Below are positions 53,768-62,792 of a stretch of DNA of 64,000 bases, one piece after another. The first letter of the stretch is position 1. Every line of letters begins with the position of its first letter. Origin of the DNA: Saprospiraceae bacterium (GTDB lineage Bacteria > Bacteroidota > Bacteroidia > Chitinophagales > Saprospiraceae); NCBI GenBank assembly GCA_016714895.1, contig JADKBV010000011.1, forward strand, positions 806,001 to 870,000, given 5' to 3'. The translations under genes were made by a program, and so were the position numbers. The notes beneath the pieces are model-generated. The model saw only the letters and a program-made list of their open reading frames with translations. It did no database searches and had not been told where the DNA came from.

Positions 53768-55885
53768 ATGCTTCGTTTTGTGATTAAAAGAAACGGCGAA
53801 TATAAATTATTTGAAGCTTATAAAATCCGGGATGCCATTCAGAAGGCTTTTCAGAGTGTTTCTGCGACTTACAGCAGTGATATAATTGATAAAGTTGAGG
53901 GCTATATAGGTGAAAAAACTGTCATTTCCGTTGAAGAAATTCAGGATATCATCGAAAAGGTATTGTTCAATAGTCAATACTTTGAAGTAATGAAAAGTTT
54001 TATGTTATACCGACATACAAGAAAAATGCAGCGGGAGCATCAAAACGGAATGAATGACGATACAACCTATATTGACAGTACGCAAACGGTAGAGGAATAT
54101 ATTCACCAAAGTGATTGGAGAATTAATGCCAATGCCAATACATCATATTCCAATGCAGGTTTGGTTAACAATATTTCGGGGAAAATTATTGCCAATTTTT
54201 GGCTGGATAAAATATATGCACCTGAAGAAGGATATGCACACAGAAATGGGGATATTCACATTCATGACCTTGACTGTCTTACAGGATACTGCGCAGGGTG
54301 GAGTTTGAGAGTCCTTTTGAATGAAGGGTTTAATGGTGTCAGAGGCAGGGTGGAAAGCCGCCCACCCAATCACTTTAGAGAAGCTTTAGGGCAGATGGCC
54401 AATTTTTTGGGAATCCTTCAGAGTGAATGGGCCGGAGCACAAGCTTTCAGTTCATTTGACACCTACCTTGCTCCTTACGTTTTTAAAGATAATCTTTCAT
54501 TTCCGGAGGTATTAAAGGCCATAAGAAGTTTTGTGTATAATCTAAATGTTCCTGCAAGGTGGGGACAGTCCCCATTTACCAACATTACTCTCGACTGGGT
54601 GGTACCCGACGATCTCAAACAACAATTTCCTGCCAGAAACGATCGACATTTATTTGACCAAATTTCCGACAATGGTTTTTTATCAAGGATTCAGGATAGA
54701 GGAATATCTGCGCCTTCTGACATGTGTTATCAACACTTTCAACCGGAAATGAACATGATTAATAAGGCATTTTACCAGGTGATGACCGAAGGTGATGCAA
54801 ATGGACAGCCTTTTACTTTTCCCATTCCTACGGTTAATATCACAGAAGACTTTGATTGGTATGGAGAGAATACAGACTTATTATTTGAAAATACCGCCCG
54901 AATCGGTTCATCCTATTTTCAAAATTTTGTGGGAAGTCAATACATTTATGACGACCAGGGTAATAAAACAGAAAATCCTCTCGCCTACAAACCAAATGCT
55001 GTACGCAGTATGTGCTGTAGATTACAACTGGATCTCAGAGAATTACTCAAACGGGGAAACGGACTTTTTGGCAGTGCCGAGATGACGGGTAGTATCGGAG
55101 TAGTTACAATCAATATGGCAAGATTAGGCTATCTTTATGCCGGTGATAAATCAAAATTGTACGAAAAACTGGATCAATTGCTCACCATTGCTAAGTCAAC
55201 CCTTGAAAAAAAACGGATTTTTATTTTAGAAATGTTTGAAAAAGGACTTTATCCTTATACAAAAAGGTATTTACCAGGTTTCAAAAACCATTTTTCCACC
55301 ATCGGGGTAAATGGTATGAATGAAATGATTTTGAATTTTACCAAAAACACACATGATATCAGTACGCAAAAAGGAATCAATTTTGCCGAAGAAATTTTAG
55401 ATCATATCCGCAGCACCTTAAAAGTTTTTCAGGAAAATACAGGTAATCTGTATAACCTGGAAGCAACTCCGGCAGAAGGTACCACTTACCGTTTTGCCAA
55501 AGAAGACGTTAAAAGATTTCCGGATATATTACAAGCGGGCTCCATGAGTAATATCTATTATACCAATAGTTCTCAATTACCTGTTGATTATACAGAAGAT
55601 CCATTTGAAGCGCTCTTGTTGCAGGATAACCTCCAATGTAAATATACCGGTGGAACTGTGTTACATCTATATATGAGCGAAAAAATTAACAGTGCTGAAG
55701 CTTGTAGAAATTTTGTAAAAAAGGTAATATCAAACTTTCGCCTGCCTTACATTACAATAACTCCGGTGTTTAGTATTTGCCCGGTGCATGGATACCTTAA
55801 CGGAGAGCATGAATATTGTCCTAAGTGTGACGATTTATTAATGATACAAAAAAATAAACAAAAATATGAACTCGAAAAAATGTAA
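53768..55885 (+). CDS. nrdD: Anaerobic ribonucleoside-triphosphate reductase, catalytic part (C-terminus split off)
   Basis: 705 residues: an ATP-cone at 1-90 (FVIKRNGEYKLFEAYKIRDAI) that gives allosteric control, then the class III reductase barrel (LLNEGFNGVRGRVESRPPNH, GQPFTFPIPTVNI, MCCRLQLDLRELL), and a zinc site (CPVHGYLNGEHEYCPKC). The protein should end with a glycyl-radical loop, but this frame stops just before it at 55883. The loop is encoded in the next frame (55866-56048). An A6 run at 55875-55880 with one A too many explains the break. With A5 the protein would be about 755 residues and complete. It makes dNTPs without oxygen, activated by NrdG. Confidence 0.92.
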   Translation: MLRFVIKRNGEYKLFEAYKIRDAIQKAFQSVSATYSSDIIDKVEGYIGEKTVISVEEIQDIIEKVLFNSQYFEVMKSFMLYRHTRKMQREHQNGMNDDTTYIDSTQTVEEYIHQSDWRINANANTSYSNAGLVNNISGKIIANFWLDKIYAPEEGYAHRNGDIHIHDLDCLTGYCAGWSLRVLLNEGFNGVRGRVESRPPNHFREALGQMANFLGILQSEWAGAQAFSSFDTYLAPYVFKDNLSFPEVLKAIRSFVYNLNVPARWGQSPFTNITLDWVVPDDLKQQFPARNDRHLFDQISDNGFLSRIQDRGISAPSDMCYQHFQPEMNMINKAFYQVMTEGDANGQPFTFPIPTVNITEDFDWYGENTDLLFENTARIGSSYFQNFVGSQYIYDDQGNKTENPLAYKPNAVRSMCCRLQLDLRELLKRGNGLFGSAEMTGSIGVVTINMARLGYLYAGDKSKLYEKLDQLLTIAKSTLEKKRIFILEMFEKGLYPYTKRYLPGFKNHFSTIGVNGMNEMILNFTKNTHDISTQKGINFAEEILDHIRSTLKVFQENTGNLYNLEATPAEGTTYRFAKEDVKRFPDILQAGSMSNIYYTNSSQLPVDYTEDPFEALLLQDNLQCKYTGGTVLHLYMSEKINSAEACRNFVKKVISNFRLPYITITPVFSICPVHGYLNGEHEYCPKCDDLLMIQKNKQKYELEKM

Positions 55886-56048
55886 TTCAAATTTGAACCA
55901 TGACACTCCCGAAAGAACAAAGTGTTTGGTTTACACCCGGGTAATGGGATATCACAGACCGGTAGAAAGTTTTAATATAGGTAAAAAAGGTGAGCACAAA
56001 CAAAGAGTATATTTCAAAGAACAACCTGCAGCGGAAATTAATTTATAA
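55866..56048 (+). CDS. Glycyl-radical C-terminus of NrdD, in a shifted frame
   Basis: This 60-residue frame carries the missing end of class III ribonucleotide reductase: CLVYTRVMGYHRPVESF, with the RVxGY glycyl-radical motif, and NIGKKGEHKQRVYF. It overlaps the end of the nrdD frame by 20 bases. Removing one A from 55875-55880 joins them directly. Separate translation as a genuine small subunit is possible but less likely, because the sequence before the motif has no independent domain. Read with the previous entry as one gene. Confidence 0.8.
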   Translation: MNSKKCNSNLNHDTPERTKCLVYTRVMGYHRPVESFNIGKKGEHKQRVYFKEQPAAEINL

Positions 56049-56703
56049 TTATACGCCATTTACGTTGTTGGATTATCCTGATAAAACTGCCTGTATTTTG
56101 TGGTTTGCAGGTTGCAATATGCGATGTAGTTATTGTTACAATCCGGAAATTGTGAATGGAAAAGGAAAACTTTCTTTTGAAGAAGTCAAAACATTTCTTC
56201 AGTCCAGAAAACAATTTCTAGACGCAGTGGTCCTGAGCGGAGGTGAATGTCTGCTGAGCGAAGGAATCGTGGATATTATTTTTGAAATAAAAAAAATGGG
56301 ATTTTTGATAAAAGTTGACACAAATGCCAGCAGACCTGAATTATTAAGAAATTTGATTAAAAATGAATTGATAGATTATGTTTCTCTTGATTTTAAAGCC
56401 ACAAAAGCAAAAATATTTAATGTAACTAAAAGTGATTTTTACGGTGAATTTATATCAAGTCTCCAGATTTTATTAGATTCAAATATCAAGTACGAAGTGA
56501 GAACGACTATACATTCTGTTTTATTGGATCGCGGGGATATAAGTGAAATGGTCAATATTCTTTCTGATTTGGGTTATCGAGGCAAATATTTTATCCAAAA
56601 CTTCAGAAACCATTCGCAAACATTAGGCAATCCCGGGCCTTCTTTTTATAATTTTAATTTGATTGAATGCAGCAATGATTTGATACAGGTTGTAGAAAGA
56701 TAA
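55990..56703 (+). CDS. nrdG: Anaerobic ribonucleotide reductase activating protein (radical SAM)
   Basis: 237 residues with the radical SAM cluster motif CNMRCSYC (CxxxCxxC), preceded by TPFTLLDYPDKTACILWFAGC, typical of NrdG. GGECLL is the SAM-binding GGE motif. It makes the glycyl radical on NrdD. The GTG start at 55990 overlaps the NrdD C-terminal frame by about 59 bases; a start further in cannot be excluded, since the first ~17 residues are not conserved. Gene order nrdD-nrdG is standard. Confidence 0.88.
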   Translation: MSTNKEYISKNNLQRKLIYNYTPFTLLDYPDKTACILWFAGCNMRCSYCYNPEIVNGKGKLSFEEVKTFLQSRKQFLDAVVLSGGECLLSEGIVDIIFEIKKMGFLIKVDTNASRPELLRNLIKNELIDYVSLDFKATKAKIFNVTKSDFYGEFISSLQILLDSNIKYEVRTTIHSVLLDRGDISEMVNILSDLGYRGKYFIQNFRNHSQTLGNPGPSFYNFNLIECSNDLIQVVER

Positions 56704-56819
56704 TGTTATTTTACAATAATGAACACTTGCTACTTCGCCGGGAATGTATTTTATTTCATATGCATGAAAAAATAAACATCCCAACCTATTTAAAAAATCC
56801 AAAAATATTATCGGGTGGT

Positions 56820-57058
56820 ATATTCCGGGAAGAAAGACATTGTCTCACGATAATATAGAATTTTGGGGTGCATTTCACGACTTCGTACTTATTGTCCCGT
56901 TGGAGTAATTGTCACAACGGGACAAAATGTTAGTAGCCGCGGATGAAATCCGTGGTTAAGTTAATCCGGGAATTCATTTTGGCGGGATTTTTGCCAAAAA
57001 TTGCAAAAATCGTGACAAAATCAGGGATGAATATTCCGGGAAGTCGTGAAATGCACCC
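56820..57058. mobile_element. MITE-like element with 19-bp inverted repeats
   Basis: GGGTGCATTTCACGACTTC at 56866-56884 is the exact reverse complement of 57040-57058, 155 bases apart. Inside is a 10-bp perfect hairpin (TTGTCCCGTT 56892-56901 / AACGGGACAA 56916-56925) and a second hairpin around 56938-56958 (GCGGAT/ATCCGTG-type). Direct copies of ATATTCCGGGAAG occur at 56820-56832 and 57031-57043. No transposase frame is present. It could be a non-autonomous element or a structured remnant between nrdG and the Rrf2-like gene. Confidence 0.55.
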
Positions 57059-57240
57059 GAATTTTGAGGTTCACAGCAGTTTTACAATCACATTCCAATC
57101 TGACTGCTTTCATATGTTTTGTAAAAAAATGGGGTATTTTACACAAAGTTTGCTCTTTCCGACTGTTGCGAAAAAAAGGGGAAATATTTGTATAGTGCAT
57201 GAATAACTTTTTCATTGATGGTTCGCCCAAAGTAAACCAG

Positions 57241-57271
57241 TTTGAAAATAGATTAACTTTAATTACTTTTG
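57241..57271 (+). promoter_or_regulatory. Promoter of the Rrf2-like gene
   Basis: TTTG (57241-57244), exactly 19 bases, then TACTTTTG (57264-57271): a full match to the Bacteroidota TTTG-N19-TAnnTTTG promoter, 18 bases before the ATG at 57290. The best promoter in the window. Confidence 0.8.
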
Positions 57272-57289
57272 TTTTAAAATTTGATAAAT

Positions 57290-57721
57290 ATGTTTTCAAA
57301 AGCTTGTGAATATGCCATTCGTTCTTCGATATATATAGCTTCTCAAACCATGGCCGGTAGGAAGGTAGGTCTGATTGATGTGGCAGAAAAAATACAATCT
57401 CCGGAAGCTTTTACTTCAAAAATTCTTCAAAAACTTGTTAAAAATAATATAATAATTTCTGTAAAAGGTCCGGGAGGAGGCTTTATGACAGACTTGTCAA
57501 AAATGGAAAGTATCAGTTTAAAAATGATAGTAGAAGCATTTGAAGGGGATGTTTTGCAAAGATGTAGTCTGGGGCTTAACGAATGTTCAGATTCACAACC
57601 TTGCCCTTTTCATTACAAGTACAAGCCCGTTAAACAAAAATTGCTTCATATTTTCGAAAGTACGAGCCTTAAAGATTTGATGAAAGGGATTGAAAATGGC
57701 GAAACATTTTTAAGGATATAA
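57290..57721 (+). CDS. Rrf2 family regulator, NsrR-like
   Basis: 143 residues from the ATG at 57290; a TTG three codons upstream is less likely. Rrf2-type winged helix: MFSKACEYAIRSSIYIA at the start, EAFTSKILQKLVKNNIIISVKGPGGGF as recognition helix and wing. Three cysteines in CSLGLNECSDSQPCPF (C-x6-C-x5-C) are close to the [2Fe-2S] or [4Fe-4S] site of IscR/NsrR. It probably senses NO or Fe-S status and represses the neighbouring norZ, RIC or hemoglobin genes. It converges with norZ, and a shared terminator lies just past its stop. Confidence 0.88.
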   Translation: MFSKACEYAIRSSIYIASQTMAGRKVGLIDVAEKIQSPEAFTSKILQKLVKNNIIISVKGPGGGFMTDLSKMESISLKMIVEAFEGDVLQRCSLGLNECSDSQPCPFHYKYKPVKQKLLHIFESTSLKDLMKGIENGETFLRI

Positions 57722-57749
57722 AAATGCCCCAATGACAGACATTGAGGCA
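57720..57749 (-). terminator. Terminator between norZ and the Rrf2-like gene
   Basis: On the minus strand TGCCTCAATG / CATTGGGGCA (one wobble) with a 5-base loop is followed by TTTTTA. It lies 25 bases past the norZ stop, and the stem also serves the convergent regulator gene. Confidence 0.75.
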
Positions 57750-57774
57750 CATGAAACAATTCTATATCAAAATA

Positions 57775-60153
57775 TCAAAGTACTTCTTCAAGATGTTGTG
57801 TTTTCTGTTGAACCTTTGTGGGAAGGACAGGATCCATTTGGTCTATGTTTTTTACCGTCGGTTTTAGGGATTTTATTCTTGTGACAATAAACCAGGTGAG
57901 TGGCAATACGCCACCAAAAAAGAATACAGATGCGCCGATTCCTCTCATCCAGGTAAGCTTATTGAAGATGCCGTAATCAATAAATTCATGTGAACGACCA
58001 TACCAAAGTCCTTGCTCGACTACTGCCTTAAACTGTATAGATCCGGCCGGAAATAAATCCAAAACCACCATTAACATCAAACCTATGTTAATAGACCAGA
58101 ATGAAAAATTTACCACCTTTTTATTCCATGCCTGTTCTTTGATCATAAGTCTTGAAGCAAACAATAGGGCCGCTAGAGATATGTTGCCGTATACGCCCAT
58201 CAATGCAGCATGAGCATGGTTAACAGTAAGATAGGTTCCATGTTCAAAATAATTCATGATGGGTAGGTTGATGATAATTCCTAAAACACCGGCTCCAAAA
58301 AAATTCCAGAAATTAACCGCTATTAAAAACTTAAAAACTTCAGGAAATCCAAAATTTCCAAGATTTTTGTGTTCTATCTCACCTACTGCCATGCGCGGCA
58401 TATTTTTAAATCTCCATGCTTCTACAGTTAAGAGGATAAGTGGTACAAATTGTAAAGTGGAAAATACGCTACCCAGAGCCATGGTTGCTACGGGTTTGGC
58501 ATTCCAATAAAAATTGTGAGATATGCCTAATAATCCTGTGCCTAAAAATAAAATAGTTGCAAAATATACCACCCTGATAGCAGCTTGTCTGCTTACCAAT
58601 CCCATTAATACCATCAGGTAACTCACAATGACTGTAATAAAAACTTCAAAAAAAGCTTCGACCCACATATGAATTACCATCCATCTCCAGAAGTCCGCTA
58701 TTACAAAATTGGTTTCCGGTTTGGCAACAAAGCCGGATAAAAAAAGTAGTGGAATACCGATCACAGAATATAATATCCAATTGGATAAGTTCCATGGCTC
58801 TTTTTTGATAAGCGCAGGTTTGATACCCCGATAGACCACTACCATCCATAATATAAAAACAACCATTAATAATACCTGAAATCCTTTTCCAAAATCCACA
58901 AATTCCCATCCCTGATGTCCAAGCCAGTACCACCAGTCTCCCATTAATCCCAACGGGCCTAATACCATTCCTGTGAGAGAGCCACCCACAAGAATAAATA
59001 ATAATACAAACAAAATATTTATTAATTTTAACTGTCCGGGTATCTCTTTTTTAGCAAGGATTGGCAATATAAAAATGGATGAGGCTATCCAGCATGTTGA
59101 GATCCAATAAAGGGATAGCATTAAATGCCAGCTTCTTGAAATGGTAACCGGAAAACTATCCTGTATATTAATACCAAAAAATCCAAGCCAATTGACGAAG
59201 TCATTAATGGTCACCAATCCACTGGATACCTGAATAAAAAAAAGTAAAATGGCAACAAAAAAGAATTTAAAGGTTGCTTTTTGGGTCGGTGTAGGCGAAA
59301 ATGAGGAAACCCGCTCCATGGAAAATAAATCTTTTGTAGCTGGTTTGAAAAATTTATTCGGTAATTGATTATATTGACCGATAAAGTACAAAACAATTCC
59401 ACACATCAAAACAAAAGCTAACAAGCCTAAAACACTCCACAATATGACCGGTGATGTAGGGGAATTTCCTGCGGACGGATCAAAAGGCCAGTTGTGTGTA
59501 TAACTGTAATTAGCACCTGGCCTTTCAGCTACACATACCCATGCACCCCAAAAGAAAAAGGAGCTTAAATCTTTAACTTCCTGTTGATCTTTGATGTAAT
59601 CAGGTGGTAATGAACCCAATCCTCCTTTGTCATTTATAAAAATGTCAATGTAATAATTTTGAAGTTTTCCATGTGCATACACTTGTGCCGGTGTAAGAGT
59701 TACCATATCAGATGATTTATTGTACCGGTTTACTTTTAATTCTTGTTTTACTTTTTCCTGAAGCTGTTTGATGGCATATGAATCAGGACTCTCTCTTTTA
59801 GTAGATTTAAATTCATCAATATAATATTCTGTCATAAATGCAGAGGTCAGATGTAAAGCTTCAGCAGTAAAATCCGGGCCTCTTTGAGCACCATCACCAA
59901 AAAAGCTTCCGTATTCCATAAGAGCATATTTGTGAAATACTTCCTGACCCCGTTCAATTGTTTTTTGATTTAAAATGGTACTCCCTTTTTCATCAATAAA
60001 TCCTGCCATCGGCGGAGCATCTATATATGTCTGAAAACCGATCAAACCTACGCCTAGCAGACTGATAATAAGGATAAAAGTTAAAGGACCCCACCAATTT
60101 TTAGTATTCATGATATAGCTCATACTTCGTGAGCCTGAATTTTGATTTTCCAT
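57775..60153 (-). CDS. norZ: Quinol-dependent nitric oxide reductase (qNor)
   Basis: 792 residues, the full length of a fused NorC-NorB-type enzyme. N-terminal helix (about 17-38) and a periplasmic extension (RGQEVFHKYALMEYGSFFGDGAQRGPDF) that lacks CXXCH, as expected for the quinol type. Then ~12 helices with the heme-copper-family His: HLMLSLYW, HMWVEAFFEVFI, and HGTYLTVNHAHAALMGVYGNISL near the C-terminus. Reduces 2 NO to N2O with electrons from quinol at the inner membrane. The large inverted repeat at 60209-60264 lies upstream. Neighbouring NsrR-like regulator, RIC and truncated hemoglobin fit an NO-handling set. Confidence 0.95.
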   Translation of the reverse strand: MENQNSGSRSMSYIMNTKNWWGPLTFILIISLLGVGLIGFQTYIDAPPMAGFIDEKGSTILNQKTIERGQEVFHKYALMEYGSFFGDGAQRGPDFTAEALHLTSAFMTEYYIDEFKSTKRESPDSYAIKQLQEKVKQELKVNRYNKSSDMVTLTPAQVYAHGKLQNYYIDIFINDKGGLGSLPPDYIKDQQEVKDLSSFFFWGAWVCVAERPGANYSYTHNWPFDPSAGNSPTSPVILWSVLGLLAFVLMCGIVLYFIGQYNQLPNKFFKPATKDLFSMERVSSFSPTPTQKATFKFFFVAILLFFIQVSSGLVTINDFVNWLGFFGINIQDSFPVTISRSWHLMLSLYWISTCWIASSIFILPILAKKEIPGQLKLINILFVLLFILVGGSLTGMVLGPLGLMGDWWYWLGHQGWEFVDFGKGFQVLLMVVFILWMVVVYRGIKPALIKKEPWNLSNWILYSVIGIPLLFLSGFVAKPETNFVIADFWRWMVIHMWVEAFFEVFITVIVSYLMVLMGLVSRQAAIRVVYFATILFLGTGLLGISHNFYWNAKPVATMALGSVFSTLQFVPLILLTVEAWRFKNMPRMAVGEIEHKNLGNFGFPEVFKFLIAVNFWNFFGAGVLGIIINLPIMNYFEHGTYLTVNHAHAALMGVYGNISLAALLFASRLMIKEQAWNKKVVNFSFWSINIGLMLMVVLDLFPAGSIQFKAVVEQGLWYGRSHEFIDYGIFNKLTWMRGIGASVFFFGGVLPLTWFIVTRIKSLKPTVKNIDQMDPVLPTKVQQKTQHLEEVL

Positions 60154-60208
60154 ATCTATTATTTAATATTTTAAGATTAAAGAATATAAAACTTCGGAAT
60201 TCAGGAAA

Positions 60209-60264
60209 ACAGAAGTTTAGGCATCACGCCGAAACGTGATGCCGGATATATTTATAAACTTCTG
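60209..60264. repeat. Nested inverted repeat between norZ and the PAP2 gene
   Basis: ACAGAAGTTTA (60209-60219) is exactly complementary to TAAACTTCTGT (60254-60264), and inside it GGCATCACG (60220-60228) pairs with CGTGATGCC (60235-60243) around CCGAAA. On the minus strand it could be the terminator of the PAP2 gene or a leader structure of norZ. It is also symmetrical enough to act as a binding site. Confidence 0.65.
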
Positions 60265-60309
60265 TTAATTGGTGCAGTACCTTCTATCTGAGAGCAGCTT
60301 TTGAGCTTA

Positions 60310-61704
60310 TTATTTTTTCCAGGGTTTTTGCAAAACTCTGTTTGCTGCCAGATATCCCAATCTTAATCCTTCTTCGCAGTCCATCCTGTAATGTACACCT
60401 AACGGCAATCTGCTGTAAGCATTTTCTACTCCTGCTTCAATAAATGAAGTATAAGATCTTGGCACACCTAAAAATTCAAATCTGTTTTTATGGCAGTTGT
60501 CCGTAAAATATCGGTTATTTCCAAAAATATCAGTTAATATAATAGATGCAGATCCACCAAATCCTGAATGTCCGGATGGATAAGCAGGAAATTCAGGCGT
60601 CAGACTTTGTACATTAGAGTATGGGTTATGTAGCGCCGTTTTCCAGTTAGGGTCGATATTTTCTCTGATAAACTCAATAGGACGTCTGACATTGTATATA
60701 TATTTTGAATTCCAAATAGCAATGGAAGCATCCGCCATGGCCATACCTAATTTGGCATATAATTCTACGGCTGTCGCCAAAGAAATTTTATCTTCTGCCA
60801 CCATTTGATTTGCAATTGCTATTTGTCTGCAAGCCGGCTCAAATGTCACCTCAAAGAAGTCATCACTCCAAAATTCTGCAATCCATTTATCTTCATAATT
60901 TAGATTGTCAACCCAGACTTTAGTTTCCAGAGCTTGCTGATAAAACTTTGAATTTGGGTCTTCGCTGTAACCTAAGGGAGCTTTGGCACGTAAATCTGTG
61001 TCTTTCATAGCAAAAGTTCTTACTTTGCCCCAATATGGGTGTAATGCAGGTGTATAATCAGGCCACGTTGGTTGCCATAATTTTTCTCCTGCGGGACCTG
61101 TAACCGGAGGAATATAAGAACTTGGTCTCGGATTTTTATACGCTTCATGTCCGTATACATCTGTGGCACTAAAAGCAAATACAGCTTCTGCTACGGCAAC
61201 CCCAAAATATTTTGATCGGTTAATGGTTTCATTGCTCACCTCGCTGCTGAAGTAGTCTAAAAATTTTTTCTCTAATCTTTCGATTTTTAACAGATGTTCT
61301 GTTTTAATGTGAGGATAAAATTTTCTGAACATTTCTGCATAAGCTGAATTCGCTACTGTTGGCCAGTGGTATTCTTTTTCTTTATCAATTTTCGGAATTT
61401 CCAAACCAAAATATTCTGATTGTAAAGATTTATTTTGGGGCATGCCAGGTACCACAGCTTCATAAACAGCCAAACCAACATATCCCATCATTCTTGACGC
61501 TGCCGGTGGCCGGTAATTGGGAGAAAACCTGTCAATTTCTGTTAATAACTCATACCATTCATAAGGGACATCTGCATTATATTCAGAAGCATTTTTGAAT
61601 TCTGTTGTCGTGTCATTTATGTCATTGGTACATGACGTAACAAATAATAAAGATGACAGAGCTAAACAAAACCAAATCATCCGATGAAAAACTAAAGACT
61701 TCAT
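60310..61704 (-). CDS. PAP2/vanadium-haloperoxidase family lipoprotein
   Basis: 464 residues with a lipobox (LLFVTSC, Cys about 26). The acid phosphatase / vanadium haloperoxidase motifs are in order: KYIYNVRRP (KxxxxxxRP) near 330, YPSGHSGF (PSGH) near 380, and SRLPLGVHYRMD (SRxxxGxHxxxD) near 435. These bind phosphate or vanadate. Length and an N-terminal extension are typical of the lipoprotein group with vanadium-dependent haloperoxidase-like annotation; which reaction it runs (phosphatase or halide oxidation) cannot be told. A TATATTTG box on the minus strand at 61736-61743 is a likely promoter. Confidence 0.88.
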   Translation of the reverse strand: MKSLVFHRMIWFCLALSSLLFVTSCTNDINDTTTEFKNASEYNADVPYEWYELLTEIDRFSPNYRPPAASRMMGYVGLAVYEAVVPGMPQNKSLQSEYFGLEIPKIDKEKEYHWPTVANSAYAEMFRKFYPHIKTEHLLKIERLEKKFLDYFSSEVSNETINRSKYFGVAVAEAVFAFSATDVYGHEAYKNPRPSSYIPPVTGPAGEKLWQPTWPDYTPALHPYWGKVRTFAMKDTDLRAKAPLGYSEDPNSKFYQQALETKVWVDNLNYEDKWIAEFWSDDFFEVTFEPACRQIAIANQMVAEDKISLATAVELYAKLGMAMADASIAIWNSKYIYNVRRPIEFIRENIDPNWKTALHNPYSNVQSLTPEFPAYPSGHSGFGGSASIILTDIFGNNRYFTDNCHKNRFEFLGVPRSYTSFIEAGVENAYSRLPLGVHYRMDCEEGLRLGYLAANRVLQKPWKK

Positions 61705-62062
61705 ACCGAAATTTTTAAAATTGTTAAATAATGGACAAATATATCCGATATTTTTGAAATAAAAAACAATTTGTAATATAAATTTAAAGATTTTATATAA
61801 ATTTAATAAGAAAATATATAAAATACTGATTTAATGATGGTTTTGTTATTCTTTAATTTCTTTTCCGGACTTGATTTGTTGCGATAGCGCGTTGGGGTCT
61901 TACAGCTTTCTTTTACATTGATATGCACGTTTTGTTATTTCGACAGCATTTTTTAAATCCTTTTTCAATAAAAACAAAAACTTTCGAAATGAAAAAAATA
62001 TTTCTTCACTATAATTATACGACTATCTCCTTAAAAACATCACATGTAGTTACGTCCGCAGA
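61705..62062 (-). promoter_or_regulatory. Intergenic region with PAP2 promoter
   Basis: Minus-strand TATATTTG (61743-61736), ~32 bases before the PAP2 start, with TGTCCA adjoining it, the same half-site as in the palindrome at 52370. The rest is A/T-rich; the open frame 61923-62252 on the plus strand overlaps the hemoglobin gene and is rejected. Confidence 0.45.
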
Positions 62063-62461
62063 TTATTTGGCTTCTACAACAGGAATGGTAGGATGGGTTC
62101 CTAAAATTTTCATTTGCATGATGGTGGCGATACTTTTTGCTCTCTCTTTGAGTAATTTGCTGTTTTTGCCTGTATATAAGCCATCTATGGTCTCAAAAAA
62201 CAACAACAACCAATGTTCAAAATGTTCCCGGGTCATTGGATTTCTGTTGTGAGCCATCATGTGTTTGGCCATCGGGTTGCCGGAGTAATTTCCAGTGTAA
62301 AATAGTACATTATCCCAAAAGTCATACATTACAGGCAAGTGGTTGTCCCAATCTACATGGGAAAACATAAAGCCGATAGTTTGGTCTTTTTTGATTTTTT
62401 CATAAAAGGAATTAACTATGATTTCAAGATCATGTCGGTTCATAATATCCGGCTTTGCCAT
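62063..62461 (-). CDS. Group III truncated hemoglobin
   Basis: 132 residues with the 2-on-2 globin pattern: IVNSFYEKIKKDQTIGFMF (B helix with Phe-Tyr), W at the CD region, HMMAHNRNPMTREHFEHWL (E/F region with the proximal His in the HFEHW-type segment of group III members). Truncated hemoglobins bind O2 and NO, and here NO detoxification is the natural role. It is the last gene of an operon with the cupin and the NosF/NosY-like transporter (28-base gap). Confidence 0.9.
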   Translation of the reverse strand: MAKPDIMNRHDLEIIVNSFYEKIKKDQTIGFMFSHVDWDNHLPVMYDFWDNVLFYTGNYSGNPMAKHMMAHNRNPMTREHFEHWLLLFFETIDGLYTGKNSKLLKERAKSIATIMQMKILGTHPTIPVVEAK

Positions 62462-62489
62462 AAGTTTACATTTTAAGATGAATGTTGAA

Positions 62490-62792
62490 TTATCCCTGGA
62501 TTAACATACATAAACTATCTTCTTCTGCATGCACTTCATGCAAAACGTCAACGGGTATGTCAAAAAAATCATATTGTTGTAAAGTGGTCGGTTCATTGCC
62601 CTGTTTATAGGTAACAAAGCCTGACATGACCAACAATCTGGCAGGGACAGAGGTTTTATGTTGTTCGAGTGTCATACCTTTTAAGAAGCCCATCAACATG
62701 ATTTTATGTTCACCTGACTTGTAAAAAATGCGGGCGACAGGTTTATCTGTTGTGGCCAGTTTTTTATTGATTTCTGTTATGATCTGGTTCAT
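62490..62792 (-). CDS. Small cupin-domain protein
   Basis: 100 residues with a single cupin barrel: RLLVMSGFVTYKQG (first strands) and DFFDIPVDVLHEVHAEEDSLCML (second motif with His and Glu). Similar small cupins are found in Bacteroidota beside nos genes. A redox or metal-sensing role is possible; the first motif lacks the full His pair, so metal binding is not certain. It overlaps the upstream permease gene by 4 bases, implying coupling. Confidence 0.8.
   Translation of the reverse strand: MNQIITEINKKLATTDKPVARIFYKSGEHKIMLMGFLKGMTLEQHKTSVPARLLVMSGFVTYKQGNEPTTLQQYDFFDIPVDVLHEVHAEEDSLCMLIQG

Noticed and set aside
56943..57206. 87-codon plus-strand frame before the Rrf2-like gene
   Set aside because: It runs through the inverted-repeat element and ends before the promoter; no conserved features.
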